Of a stretch of DNA of 64,000 nt, positions 48,101 to 60,900 are shown piece by piece. This DNA is from Liolophura sinensis. Taxonomy: Eukaryota > Mollusca > Polyplacophora > Chitonida > Chitonidae. The stretch spans positions 3,222,001 through 3,286,000 of the forward strand of contig NC_088301.1 in NCBI RefSeq assembly GCF_032854445.1, given 5' to 3'. Made by a program: the position numbers and the translations under genes. The notes beneath the pieces were generated by a model. That model was not told the origin of the DNA. It saw only the letters and a list, made by a program, of their open reading frames with translations, and searched no databases. How positions within the stretch are numbered: position 1 is the first letter of the stretch; each line of letters starts with the position of its first letter.

Positions 48101-48375
48101 GTGAGTCCGTGTGTAAATTCATCAACAATGCAGTTACACCTGAAAACAAAACAGTCTGGTCTAGATAAATTTGTCTGTAATACATCAACAGTGGAGTTAC
48201 ACCTGAAAACAAAACAGTCTGCTCTAGGTAAATATGTCTGTAATACATCAACAGTGAAGTTACACCTAAAAAACAAAACAGTCTGGCTTAGGTAAATCTG
48301 TCTGTAATACATCAGCAGTGGAGTTAAAACCTGAACACAAAACAATCTGGCCTAGGTAAATCTGTCTGTAATGGA
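48101..48375. repeat. 63-bp intron-4 repeat (copy 3), about four units
   Basis: Units 'AACAGTCTGGTCTAGATAAA' and 'TCTGTCTGTAATACATCAAC'. The donor-like core is largely changed to GTAAAT. Confidence 0.8.
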
Positions 48376-48680
48376 TTTATCGAAAGTTTGTTTTTTATTT
48401 CTTTTTGTGTCCTAAGATATAAATGCAGAAGAGATAGGTTTTACAATTTAGTAGCCTGCAGTCAAAACTCCGTTTGGGGAAGAGTTCAAATAGGATGGGG
48501 TGCAGTTAGGAGATAAGTTAGTCCATCGTATCCAGTAAGCCTACGTTTATCGATGAGGTTAATTCTGAAAATTCCCGGACATTTACTGAAATTAATACAT
48601 ACACTAAAGGGATCATTTAGAAAATATGAAGTATTTGCTAAATATAATTTTTCACACTTTGATCTTCATTTTTTATTATT

Positions 48681-49097
<417 letters not shown>

Positions 49098-50371
49098 TTT
49101 TAAGATCGACATATCAAGGTTCTGTCTGTCCTATTTTACGTATGCAAGTTATTATAGAGAGACAAAAATTTCCCAATTTAACCCTGGAAACCCTAGCTCA
49201 GTGTCGATTCTGTATCCTTTTAAACCGTTGCTTTATTTTCTTGTCATCTGCTTTTAAAACGTAAACTCTTTTTTCAAGATTGTAATTAAAGCTTGAACTT
49301 CTCCTCTAAGCATTCAGATAATTAAAAGTGTTTTAACGACGATCATATAGGCTTAACTTTGTTTAGAGATGGTATATATTGGATGATTTATTCGTGTAGT
49401 TAGTTGATTTGTGTGAGAAATGTGCACTCATCCAAGGCGCTTAGGTAACAGCATGTGCAAACTCACCTGATTACGTCGGTTTTCTTCATCTCTCGGCAGG
49501 TAAATGACAAATACTACAACTACAAATTCTAGGCCAACTAACGAGGCTGATTCTAACTACAAACAAAGTGTTTGGGACGCTTAAACATGTCCACAAATTA
49601 AGTACTTTGGATGATTAAACCTTGCACAATAAGGCCTCTCTTGTCTTTGGAATCTGGACAGAAAAGTACCTTTTTACGCGTATGTTTTACGTACTTTTTT
49701 GAATTATCATTTTTCCTATTGATGTACCCTAATCGCTTTTATTTCACAAAATTATGTTGCGAGTGGGTACACTAGGAACCACAAAGGGTCCTTGTAAGAG
49801 GTTGTTTTGTCGATTTAATGTAAAATGATCCTTTGCGTTTTATGTTGTTTGTATTTCCTTGCTTTTCAGCGAGTACAATCTATTATTATTGGGGACTGGC
49901 ACAACGTCCAAGCTATTCTACCATTTTGTCACCAAGGTAGGGTAAACATCTCGGCCAGACTGTCAGACCAAAGAAAGTAATCGCTTGTGGCTATCATGAG
50001 CAAGAAATTCATGTAGGACGAACACCTAAATTTCACCTATATATGTCCATATAAATACACCCTCCGCAGACTATTCGCGGCAAAAATTACTAAATACAGA
50101 CAAAAGCGTAAGGTGAAAATGACAGTAAAATGTGATCGACTATTCTGTTATGTCTGAAGTAACTGTGTTTAAATCATTTCTTTTTATCTTTACAGATTCG
50201 ATGACCGAATCACATTACCAGCACAAGGGAAGCCTTGGCATATCTTTTGTGCCTTCCTGTAAATCCTCAGTGGAACTTTTGGCGGACATCAATCTAAAGC
50301 TTACCTCCATGATTCTGAGTATAAATTTTACAACAGCAATCTGTTGTCCGTCAGAGTAACTCGGGCTGCCT

Positions 50372-52349
50372 TGTACTTGTATGATAAAGAGGTAAAACTA
50401 GGTTTATGGCCAATGTTCCGTTATTTTGTCATGTTTTTTTATGACGTTTGTGTTTTGAAAGAAATTTCTTCTGTCTATGACATACCTGTAATCTAAGCTA
50501 CTTGTAGCAGATGTGCTTTATACACATGTGTGGACTGATGGTTAATTCACTACAAGGCAAGAAGTGACTTAATTACAGGGTGCCGAAGTCTCCTTATGTG
50601 AGCGATGGTGCTGACAGCTTGTAACTTACACTCAAGCGACCCAGAAAATGTACGAATAGTAACTTAAGTATTTGTGTGGATTATAAGCTGATTGTTACAA
50701 TGCCTTTTTGCCATTTATTAGAAAGGTGGGATATTAGTACAAATTTTTTTGAAGCATCTCTACTGAAAAAATGCAAGTAAGAAATAATAAATAACCATTA
50801 TAGTAAACAAAAATGTACATAATATATATTTTGGCGTCTACGTTCTGTTTTTAAAATCTAGATGGGGGATAAACGTAAAAGAAAATGTTTCTGTAATATA
50901 CATTGTTGGCCTGTTTTAGAGAAGCAGCGTAGCAGAACAATACAAGAATCGCCCACGTACACGCTCACTAAAGAGTATAATAAGATAGCTTCCAACGCCA
51001 TGCACTTAATATCCCAAAACAGCGGCAACAATTATAATGCTGTCCTCTCAAAACATATAATTGTCGAAACGATGTTGTGACTTTTACCAGAAGTCTCCAG
51101 TAGAGGTGAAAAGCTCCATTGTTACATACCGAATATTCTATATGGGCATGTTTAAGGGGTAAACTCAACGAGCAACAGATAAGTTATCAACAAATCAAAG
51201 TCTACCAAGAAGAAAATCGAGTCTGGACTTACGTACTGAATACAAACTATATGTATTTACAGTTGAGAAAGAAAAGAAGTCTCGAGAACAAACACTTACC
51301 CAGGTCAGATAAAAGAGAATTGCATGATGATAAAGCAGCATGTCAGTACTCTACTGATTTTCCTTTAGGTACAGGTTTCCATAGGTCACAAAATCTGAAT
51401 CATAGCCTCCCTCGTTTTGGTAACACAGGGATCTAAGAATTAAGAAATAAAACTTATTTTTCTCCCACGTGTGCTGTGCATTAGGTAGTTAATTTCAACA
51501 TGGCAAACTATGTTTTATATGTATTCTAGGGAAGAACATTCATGGAGGCTCGTTGGTGTCAAGGTGAAAAAAAAATTGAGAGTGAAAAAAGTCATTTCAA
51601 AAAAGTTATTTCTCGAACTGTTATACTTTCTGTTTGAAAAATCACTCACTCTGATAACACACGGAGACATCGTATACAGTAATACGTAAGTTATGTGTGA
51701 ATGGTTTGCTCCTAATCGCGATACCAGCTGCATGAATACCTAACGGTCTAGATTGTGTTGCTATGATTTTGGTTAAGTCCATGCCAATGGAATGGATGTG
51801 AAATAAATCATCCAATCAGAGCGAGACACGTGACAGTTATACACCAATAAATGCACATTTCCGTCCAATACCTCTCCAGTTCAGTTCGAGCTCTGAATCA
51901 AACAAAATAATTTTGCGACGACAGATGAATGACGCTTTCAAGGTTTTGAGGTCAAACTAATTTAAAAATATGTCTGAAGTGAACGGTTTATTTCGTGGTG
52001 AAACTTATAGATTTACTTGAAGCTAAAATGGAATGTTCCTCGTGAGATAGTAGCCTTGTCGAAAATTAAATGACCATGTGAAGCCGGTTTCGACACACCC
52101 AGGTCTACAACTTCTTCAACTCGGGTCACACTTTGTCTGTGTCTGGGTGACGGTAGCTATGGAGCTAGACGCGCTGACACAAGTCACAGAGACATGCGAT
52201 AACTGGGAGGAAGCAACGGCAGAAAACATTGCTCAAAGAGCGGCGTTGGCCTTCAGATGGCCTCTGTGTGTAACTTCCCAGGCTGGACTCTTTCCGCTGG
52301 CCATTTATAGACATTATCCCATGTATTCCAACACTAGCGTAGCTCAGAG
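50372..52349. other. Intergenic between copies 3 and 4
   Basis: Begins with 3' flank homologous to copy 2 (to about 51350). 51400-52350 has no counterpart elsewhere in the window. A 92-codon plus-strand frame (52078-52356) is not recognised and not called. Confidence 0.45.
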
Positions 52350-52915
52350 TCATTGAGTGAATGCTTGGGGTTTAACAATTGTTCAGTCAAATGACGACGA
52401 AGGAGAATGTAATGCACTTCCTTGTTGCAGGACGGAGTTTCGCCGCTCTTTTATTCAGTGCTGCTTCACTGAGACGATATATCGAAGGCAAATAAGCGGC
52501 CCCACCCCAGCCATTATATTATTTATTTGATTTATTATTTGATTGGTGTTTTACGCCGTACTTAAGAATATTTCACCTATACGACGGTGTATTATAGTGG
52601 GTGGAAACCGGACAGAGCCCGGTGGAAGCCCACGACCATCCGCAGGTTGCTGAAAGACCTTCCCACTTACGGCCGGAGAGGAAGCCAGCATGAGCTGGAC
52701 TTGAACTCACAGCGACCGCATTGGTGGGAGATTCCTAGGTCGTTGTGCTGCGCTGGCGCGCTAACCAACTGAGCCATTTTATTCATATGACAACCAGTCC
52801 TTGTCCTTCCCATTAATACTAAACGCCAAGGGACGAAGATACAGCTTCCTCTTTAAAGGTCTTGGGTGTGACCAGACCCAGGATTGACCCTGGATCTACC
52901 ACCCCCGAACCCGGC
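52350..52915 (+). repeat. Family D repeat split by a SINE
   Basis: The left part, 52350-52515, and the right part, 52785-52915, together match the copy at 44213. The break falls in 'AGCCATTATA', with AGCCATT on both sides of the SINE. The SINE is therefore younger than this repeat. Confidence 0.7.
52522..52776 (-). mobile_element. Full-length SINE nested in a family D repeat
   Basis: Inverted element with complete body ('GCCGTACTTAAGAATATTTC', 'GGCCGGAGAGGAAGCCAGCA') and tRNA head up to 'CTAACCAACTGAGCC'. Confidence 0.9.
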
Positions 52916-54423
52916 GCAGCTCAGAACTGTTTCTGCTTTGGAGCGGAGACAGTGTTTTGTGTACCGCCGACTGAGTCCTATATCACGGGAGATGTCTGTC
53001 ATCATTGAGCACACTACTCGAGCACCATCGAGTTCACCCCTAACGTTTTCTTGTAATACAAGCAAACCGCCGTTTTGGACTGGTTACTAGAAAGGACGTT
53101 GCCCATGCTGCGTTTATGCAAATATAGTACCTGCAGATGCATGCGTGTTTTTGATGCCTTTTTACACATGAGATAAGTGCCTATTGGCCACATGATGTCG
53201 GTAATTGTAAATATTTCATCTTTAAACTTAACTTCCTGACCAGTACATAAATCAAATTTTTCCTTTTTACTCGGAAAATGTTTGAAGAAAACAGACGTTC
53301 TGACAGCACAACCCAGATCATCCAATCACTCCCCACTCACCTCCCCTCTTTCAATAGCGAAATGGAACCTTCCCAACGACCATTAAGAGTACGGCAACAG
53401 TGTATAGATTGCACACTTCGCTAACAATTGCTTTTAATGGTAAAGGTTTTGGAAGTATGCTAGAATTAGATGTTAGTCTGGACCTGATAACACTGAGGGG
53501 CCGACGATGACCAACAGTTTCCGCAAGCCAACTTTCGTTGAGGAATCACACTGTACATAGTGCAAACATAAATGTTATATATACTAGATTGGCATAACAA
53601 ATATTTTATGCAATTCAGGTTTTCTGCGCCATAATAAAAACGAGATGGTCGTCACACACAATGTCTCATTTTACTTCTACAGTATTTACAGACTAAAAAG
53701 TTGTATTGGGAGATACAGTAGATGACGTGACCTACTCTCGTCTTTCCTTTTCCTTTCAATAGAATATAATGTAATAATACGCCTATTAAAACAGCGTGTA
53801 GTTGTCGCTCACCGGAAATCTGGATATTTATGTTAAATTACACTATTCATTTGATACATTTACTTGATACTCATATCGTTGTTTCACGCCACTCTCAACA
53901 GTTGTCAGCTACTCTACTGCGGTCGGGTTTACGGATATGGGGAGGTAATTAGAGCTCGTAGAAAACCATCCCATTTCTCAAGATATTCTTAAACCTCTTG
54001 ACTTCAAATCACATGCGCAGATCTGACCTCTGTACCCGGGTGCGACAGACAAATGTTTAGCAGCAATAGATAGCCAGGCACCTTAGCCTGTTAGGATTGG
54101 TGGACATAAAGTTTAACTGGTAATCATAAACATGCGTCCGCGCTTCCATGCTTCAAAACGTAATACTTAATTAACAGAAACCTAGCAACTGACAAAACGT
54201 TCGCCCATCGCCGTATGAACCTAGTACTTTAAAGACGAGTCAGTGAGAACTGGGTAACCTTGCGTCTTTTCATGGATACATTCTACCTGCATAAAAAGGC
54301 ACGCGTTTGGCAAAAACAGATTACGGCGGATCACTTACACATAAAAAAAGGTGAATGAGATAAAAGATTGTGCATAAATTCTTCTTTCCTTATAACTATA
54401 CGTACTTTCACATCTTCTCACAA
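52916..54423. other. Intergenic upstream of copy 4
   Basis: From about 53550 it aligns with 45440-46300 upstream of copy 3 ('TTGGCATAACAAATATTTTA', 'CACTATTCATTTGATACATT'). No gene is supported. Confidence 0.45.
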
Positions 54424-54424
54424 T

Positions 54425-54459
<35 letters not shown>

Positions 54460-54464
54460 TTTTT

Positions 54465-54503
<39 letters not shown>

Positions 54504-54642
54504 TTTGGTGTTTTACGTCGTACTCAAGAATATTTCACTTATACGATGGCGGCCGGTATTATGGTGGGTGGAAACCGGGCAGAGCCCAGGGGAAACCCAC
54601 GACCATCCGCAGGCTGCTGGCAGACCTTCCCACGTATCTTAC
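54424..54642 (-). mobile_element. SINE 3' half, inverted, with long TTTA tail
   Basis: TTTA run at 54424-54505, then the body to 'GACCTTCCCACGTATC'. The head is missing. Confidence 0.8.
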
Positions 54643-54675
54643 AATTCAGTCTGGCTATGTAAGATAAATGTCTTA

Positions 54676-54753
54676 AATGCTGGACGTCGTTGTATAAGTG
54701 AAATATTCTTGAGTACGGAGTAAAACACAAATGAAATCAATAAATAAATAAAT
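54676..54753 (+). mobile_element. SINE 3' end, plus orientation
   Basis: 'AAATGCTGGACGTCGTTGTA', 'GTGAAATATTCTTGAGTACG' and an AAATAAAT tail, 34 bp from the inverted fragment at 54424-54642. Confidence 0.75.
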
Positions 54754-54759
54754 TTCATC

Positions 54760-54935
54760 AAAAATCGGCAATATATGGCCAATATATATATACAATCATT
54801 TATTCATTCATGCAAATATAAAGGGAGACAACTACACTGACGTCACAATCTGACAGAGGTCGGTCCGTTCAGACACATGCTCAAACGTGACTTCATCAGC
54901 ACATGAAGCTGGAGATCCGCCCTCATCTAGAGAAA
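54760..54935 (+). promoter_or_regulatory. Promoter-proximal region of copy 4
   Basis: TATAAAGGGAGACAACTAC (TATA at 54817) and 'GACAGAGGTCGGTCCGTTCA' as in copy 2. An upstream in-frame ATG at 54903 would extend the protein by 11 charged codons. The conserved ATG at 54936, directly before the hydrophobic core, is preferred. Confidence 0.55.
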
Positions 54936-54989
54936 ATGATGACAATCTCTGCTTTAGGTTTTGTCATTGCTGCTGTGTTTGCTGTGCAG
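54936..54989 (+). CDS. Copy 4 exon 1: signal peptide
   Basis: 18 codons with a hydrophobic core and a phase-0 GTCTGT donor, as in copy 2. Confidence 0.8.
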
Positions 54990-57900
54990 GTCTGTTCCAC
55001 TTGTCTACCTCTGTAAGCAATGTCATGTTCATCTGAACTTTCTCTATTTATTCACGCTAACACCAACTATAGAGAGTTGTTTTCTCTTTGCCCATTAGGC
55101 TAATCTGTTTAGCCTGCTACGATAAGTTACGTGCTTTTCTTGTTGTCTTTCTCAGATCTCTGCCACCACGGATCATGGACAGTCGTCTCCCAAGGAAATA
55201 GGTAAGGAAAATTGCCTCCGTGTTGTTGGAGTAATGAACTTGGGGTTTGGGTTCTGTAAAACGTGTATGAACATTGAAGACTTGTTACAGAGTACAGTGA
55301 TGCTAGATCCCAGAATTCTTCGGTATTTTTGTGGAACCACAACACCAATAGCTATGTGGAATAGAGGGAAGGTTGTTTATTGAATAGACGGAAGGTTGTG
55401 TTTGGAATAGAGGGGATCTGTTTTATGGAATAGAGGGAAAGTTGTGTATGGAATTTTGAAATTCCATGTAATTTGTTGATGAAATAGAGGCAAGGTTGTG
55501 TATGGAGTAGAGGGAAGGTTGTGTTTAAAATAGAAGGTAGGTTGTTTATAAAATAGAGGGAAGGTTGTTTATGGGATTTAGGGAAGGTTGTTGATGGAAT
55601 AGAGGGTAGACTGTTTATGGAATAGAGGGTAGGTTGTTTATGGGATAGAGGAAAGGTTGTTGATGGAATAGAGGATAGACTGTTTATGGAATAGAGGGTA
55701 GACTGTTTATGGAATAGAGGGTGGACTGTTTATGGAATAGAGGGTAGACTGTTTACGGAATAGAGGGAATCTGGTTTATGGAAAAGAGGGAAGCTTGTTA
55801 ATGGAATAGAGGGAAGCTTGTTTATGGAATACAGGGTAGACTGTTTATGGAATAGAGGGTAGACTCTTTATGGAATAGAGGGTAGACTGTTTATGGAATA
55901 GAGGGAAGCTAGTTTATGGAATAGAGGGTAGACTGTTTATGGAATAGAGGGCAGACTGTTTATGGAATAGAGGGTAGACTGTTTATGGAATAGAGGGTAG
56001 ACTTTTTATGAAATAGAGGGAAGCTTGTTTATGGAATAGAGGGTAGACTGTTTATGGAATAGAGGGCAGACTGTTTATGGAATAGAGGCCACGGGAATCC
56101 GATTGAGAGGGAAGTTTTTTTTCTGGAAGAGACGGAAGGTGGTTTTTTGAACACAGGGAATGTTGTTTGTGTTATAGAGGAAATCTGGTTTAGGGAATAG
56201 AGGGAAGGTTGTTTATGCTGGCGGATAGCAAAGGTGTTTTCCTCGAGTATGTATGTCAGCGTAGTATCCCTGGCATAGAACTCTAGCAAATCCTCTCTAC
56301 CTCATTCTAACTCAGAAAACTGCGTCCCACATTAAGATAACGGTATTTCAACAGTGTTGGCGATTTTCCAAGCTGCAATACAGATTACAGACTTAGTTAG
56401 GCATAGCAACTGGGCCCATATTTATCAAGCCACTTTAGACTTAAGTCATCAATTGTGAGGGCAATCCAATAAATCCAAGTCCTAAACAGGAAAGAACTCA
56501 AACTGTGGTTAATATATTATTCTGTTGTACAGAATCATAAAAAATGTTAAACTTCACAAAGCAAAGCATTATAGTCGTAGCTGTGTTTGAATTTTAGACT
56601 CAAATGTTAAGACGTTTGTTAAATGTAGGCCCTGTTTTTCTATTTTCCATCAGGTGCAAAGGACGTTAAAATTTTTAAAATGACTATATAACCTAATTAA
56701 ATAAATGTAAAACAGCTTCCGTGGTGGTAACTTGTGAAACAGTCTGATTTTACAGTATGGGTTAACTCAAGAGCGACAAGATATTACTAGTCATTTGGAA
56801 AACTAGCGTCAAGTTTCATTTCTGTTTCATTTGTACGTTGTACGCTTTTTCTATTTTCCGGAACACTCAATCTCGCCTGTTTTCAGGTAACAGGTGTTCT
56901 TTTCTGCACCTACATCCTAATACCCTTAGACTGTAGATTTATTCTTTAGCAAAGTTTAAAGTCTTTCTCGAGGTAGAGTATTATACACATTACTCCAATC
57001 TTGTCAATCTTCAAAACTGATATCCAAGTAACATTATACGAACAAACCATACCTGTGTTCTTCTGCTCTTACATCTTCATCCCTGTTACACTACAGATAA
57101 ATCATACGTGGACTCTATTGAACATACAACTTAACTGTTCTAACAATAAAGACAATCCGTATGTGTACTCTGCTCTAAATACAATTTCCCCCTGTAACAT
57201 TACAAATAAACCAAACGCGTACACCCCTGAGCACCCATATATGTATTATACCACAACACTAGAGCGAAATCATAAGTCTCTTCTTCTGCTATTTTTTACT
57301 TATTTATTTGAATGGTGTTTTACGCCGTACTCAAGAGGAATGCTGCTAAGACACCGGGCATAGTCAGCAAGCCGCCTATGACCATCGCAAGTTTCTGACA
57401 GACATTCCGACATTCGGTCAGAGAGGAAGCCAGTGTGATCAGGTCTTACACCGACCGCATTGGTGAGATGCTCTTGAGTCATTGCGCCTCCCTGGCACAC
57501 CAACCACTTAAGTCAGTCTATCTCTCTTACACATTCACCCCTAGTTACAATACAGATAAATATTACGTGTACTCCTCTCAGCACACAATATCAGAGTTCA
57601 AACACACGAGACAAAGGTATATTCTTTTCAACATATAACTTCAACCCTGTCACGCTACAGACAAACCGCACGTTTGTCACATTGTAGACCATACATGCAT
57701 TCATCTAAGCGCACAACTTCACTCTGTAACACTAGGAAGTATACATGTATTCTTCCAAACATACAACTTTGCTCTGTAACCCTACAGACAAAGGATACGT
57801 GTATTCCTCTGGAGATAAAGCTCCATTCTGTGACATTATAGACAAAGGATAAGTGTATTCTTCTCAGCCTACAACCTTGCTCTGTATTACTTCAAACAAA

Positions 57901-60900
57901 GATACAGGTGTACTCCTGTACATACAGCTTCACTTCTGTAACACTACATTCTTCTACTCTAAACTCTTCGCCACTGTGACACTATAAACACGATAGATGT
58001 AAGCTACTCTTGTGCACCTCCATGTTCCCCACTCTTGTAGACACGCCATAAACATAGAATAAGCATCTGAGCGTTCTATGTAACATTACAAACTATTTGT
58101 TACTGTATTGTAATGCGCTTAAATTCTTCAACTATTTGACATTACCTACAGACTATAGACATATACCTTGCATTTGATCGGACACAAACTGAAAATCATT
58201 TGTGTGCAAAAAAAGCATTGATTGATCACTAGCCTTTTTCCGAAGAGCCAACATTCCCTGAGCGCCACAGACAAAAACTTAATAGACGTGGAATACAGTT
58301 CATGACGCTGTCAGTATGTCCAAATGCAAGCTTTATCTGTGATCAGTATTTGATTTCTTCATGCTATTCAGTTTTAGTGCTTGTACTTTCAGGATGTTGT
58401 AGAGATCATTGTGGACTTCCGGGTCGGGATGGACGAGACGGACGGGACGGTATTCAGGGACCGTATGGACCACCTGGGTCCCCGGGAGAGAAGGGTCCTC
58501 CTGTAAGCGTTCCGAGCATGGGTAGCTTTACTTTTTCAGTCAGTTTAATTTAACAGAAAGGAAAGTAGATATGACTCTACCACCTTAGATGCTGGATGAA
58601 GCGGTGATGTCAATTGTGATAGTCAAGTGCCACCCTTGTCAGCCGTATGATCAACGACATTATCAAACCCACTAAAACATTAATGCATGTCCAGTGAAAA
58701 GTACAAATAAACTTGACAAAGACAACGGAACTTTACCAAGATAAAAATTCCACAGCCAGCACAATTTCGGTAAAAGCAAATAGTCGCTATTCCAACAGTT
58801 TCGGGTACTGGTATATAATATCCTTCCCTCATACCCTCCACCACTCAAAATAAAGAAAAGCATTGTCATCGCAGAATCATCTTCCGTCCCTTTTTTATGA
58901 TCAGTTCTTTCTCCATGTGTAACTTGCCTGAAAATGGCAGCGCCTAAAATTAACTTTGTTATTTTCAACAAAAGGAGATCTTTTTTATTAAAATTTAAAC
59001 GTTTACCTTTTTGCACCCGGTAACGTACCACTTGAATTAACGCTGTTCATACTGTGCTAGGTGTATTGAATTGCCGCTGTCCATACTGTACTAGATGTAT
59101 CAAATTGGCACTGTTCATACTGTAAAGGATGTATTAAATTGACGCTGTCCATACTGTACTAGATGTATCAAATTGGCGCTGTTCATGCTGCACTAAATAT
59201 ATTAAATTGGCGCTGTTCATACTGTACAAGATGTATTAAATTGACGCTGTCCATACTGTACTAGATGTATCAAATTGGCGCTGTTAAATTCACGCTGTTC
59301 ATACTGTACCAGATATATTAATTGGCGCTGTTTATACTCTACTAGAAGTATTCAGTTGACGCTGTTTATACCGTGCTAGATGTATTAGTTTAGATCTGTT
59401 CATATTCCACAAGATGCATTACACTGACGCTGTACTAATACACTGTACTAGATATATAAACACATCAGTTGTGCTAAGTTACTGTCTTTAAAAGCCCCTG
59501 TTTACGTACAACCCGGCAACGTGCCACTGTTTACGTCGTGTCATATGTATTAAATTGGCGGTGTTCATACTGCACAAGGCGGACTCCGTGGCTCAGTTGG
59601 TTAGCGCGCTAGCGCAGCGCAATGACCCAGGAGTCTCTCACCAATGCGGTCGCTGTGAGTTCAAGTCCAGCTCACGCTGGCTTCCTCTCCGGCCGTACGT
59701 GGGAAGGTATGCCAGCAATCTGCGGATGGTCATGGGTTTCCCCCGGGCTCTGCGCGGTTTCTACTCACCATAATGCTGGCCGCCGTCGTATAGGTGAAAT
59801 ATTCTTAAGTACGGCGTAAAACACCAAAATCAAAAAAAAAATCAAAACATACTGCACAAGATGCATTCAAGTGGCACTGTTCATACTTTACTAGATGTAT
59901 TAAATTGACGCTGTTTATACTGTACTACATGCTTTAAATTGGCGCTGTCCATATTATATTAGATGTATCAAATTGGCGCTGTTCATGCTGCACAAGATGC
60001 ACTAATATGGCACTGTTTGTACTGTACTAGATGTATTAAATCTGTATTAAAGGATGTATTAAATTGACGCTCTCCATACTGTACTAGATGTATCAAATTG
60101 GCGCTGTTAAATTTGCGCTGTTCATACTGTACCAGATATATTAATTGGCGCTGTTTATACCCTACTAGAAGTATTCAACTGACGCTATTTATACCGTACT
60201 AGATGTATCAAATTGGCTCTCTTCATATTCTACAAGATGCATTACACTGGCGCTGTACTGATATACTGTACTAGATATATAAAAACATCAGTTGTGCTAA
60301 GTTACTGTCTTTAAAAGCACCTATTTATGTACAACAAAAACAGAAACCTTTACATCAAAATCATTTTTTTGATAGGGACAGTCCTTCTTTATGGAGTCCA
60401 GTCAGGAGAAGATTTTAAACATCTTAACAGAGAAGATAGCTGCCATGGTCGCCCAGGAGGTCAAGCTGACATGTCCTGTAAAGTATAAGGGGGAGGACTT
60501 GACAGTAGAGGGAAGGGCTCGTTCTGGCTCCTCCTCCAGAGAAAACACCCAACAGACAGACATAGGTGAGTCTGTGTGTAAATACGTCAACAGTGGGTTT
60601 GCACTAAAACACAAAACTGTCGAAAACACAAAACTATCTAAAACACTAAAACACAAAACTGTCTGGCGCAGGTGGGTCTGTCTGTAACACATCAACAGTG
60701 GGGTTGCACTAAAACACATAACTGTCTGGCCTGGTTGAGTCGTTAACGTTAACATTGAAATTCCACCAAAACACAGTACAGTCTAGACTATGAGAATCTC
60801 TCTGTAATTAATCAACAGTGGGGTTACACTTGAACACAAAACAATCTGGCCTGGGTGAGTTAGTCTGTAATACATCTGCAGTGGAGTTACACCTTAAAAC

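Noticed and set aside
52078-52356. 92-codon frame as a possible first exon
   Set aside because: Composition is plausible, but there is no recognisable domain, no downstream exon and no counterpart in the other intergenic copies.
59579-59660. Possible tRNA gene (A- and B-box-like sequences)
   Set aside because: It is the tRNA-derived head of a SINE with a full body, tail and target duplication; the cloverleaf is not preserved.
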